From positions 1 through 21,025 of the forward strand of contig CAXXJI010000013.1 of the NCBI GenBank assembly GCA_963666035.2: a DNA stretch of 21,025 nt, read 5' to 3'. Below the pieces are notes generated by a model. The model did not search any database and had not been told where the DNA came from. It was given only the letters and a program-made list of their open reading frames with translations. The number at the start of each line of letters is the position of its first letter. Position 1 is the stretch's first letter. This document shows positions 20,969 through 21,025 of the stretch, piece after piece. A program made the translations under genes and the position numbers. This DNA is from CALMFG01 sp963666035. GTDB lineage: Bacteria; Bacillota; Clostridia; Christensenellales; CALMFG01.

Positions 20969-21025
20969 ATGTATCTGGATTGGACTTGGCTTTTAATTAT
21001 TCCCGCCCTCATTTTGGGTCTTTGG
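20969..21025 (+). CDS. Start of a YugP-like zinc metallopeptidase (partial)
   Basis: Nineteen codons are visible: MYLDWTWLLIIPALILGLW. A short aromatic start followed by a membrane helix with IPALILG resembles the N-terminus of YugP-family neutral zinc metallopeptidases of Bacillota. The HExxH active site is outside the window, so the call rests on the first residues only. GAGGT at 20958-20962 gives a clear ribosome binding site. Confidence 0.45.
   Translation, partial: MYLDWTWLLIIPALILGLW

Noticed and set aside
1..21025. CRISPR arrays, insertion sequences and antibiotic resistance genes.
   Set aside because: No regularly spaced repeats, transposase genes or recognisable resistance genes were seen.

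Overview
The window holds the right-hand part of an integrative and conjugative element (ICE) of the Tn1549/PcfB-VirD4-PrgI-VirB4 type, integrated beside a tRNA-Ser gene in a low-GC Gram-positive (Bacillota-like) chromosome. The evidence is a complete Gram-positive conjugation gene order, a NlpC/P60 wall hydrolase, a sortase, HrcA/CIRCE and DinR/LexA-type operators, Shine-Dalgarno sites throughout, and TGA used as a stop codon. To the eye the element is richer in GC than the AT-rich flank right of about position 20,280. The genus cannot be named from this sequence.

Layout. (1) 1-1162: a small nucleoside-deoxyribosyltransferase-like protein and a beta-class DNA methyltransferase whose best-placed start codon is ATC. 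(2) 1163-3727: an oriT-like region, then a MobC-like accessory protein, a MOB-type relaxase and PcfB. (3) 3729-6959: the VirD4 coupling protein, a Maff2/VirB2-like pilin and a VirB6/TrbL-like channel protein. A reverse-oriented YjzC-like gene sits between the last two, under a perfect CIRCE heat-shock operator. (4) 7036-8755: a second cargo pair, a macro-domain/HTH protein and a von Willebrand A protein broken by a frameshift. (5) 8802-13868: a tiny membrane peptide, PrgI, VirB4 (split by a -1 shift), a membrane-anchored NlpC/P60 hydrolase (split by a +1 shift) and a sortase. (6) 13901-15894: an SOS-type module with a Y-family DNA polymerase behind a DinR-like box and a strong terminator hairpin, and a sigma-70-like factor behind a second DinR-like box, itself frameshifted by a CGAT repeat. 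(7) 15905-18126: a highly structured intergenic region followed by a DinG-like helicase. (8) 18130-20030: an excisionase-like protein, short unknown ORFs and the tyrosine integrase. (9) 20175-21025: host tRNA-Ser(GGA), a small acidic protein and the start of a YugP-like metallopeptidase.

How it would work. Integrase and excisionase move the element in and out of the 3' end of tRNA-Ser. Relaxase, MobC and oriT make the transfer strand, PcfB and VirD4 deliver it, and PrgI, VirB4, TrbL, the pilin and the wall hydrolase form the channel. Part of the element appears tied to host stress: SOS through DinR boxes and heat shock through CIRCE.

The most notable points are the CIRCE-controlled cargo gene, the structured RNA-like region before the helicase, the terminator just ahead of the polymerase start, the macro/vWA cargo pair, and four independent frameshifts. 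The frameshifts mean the element is decaying, mis-sequenced, or partly uses recoding. The left end and left attachment site lie outside the window.
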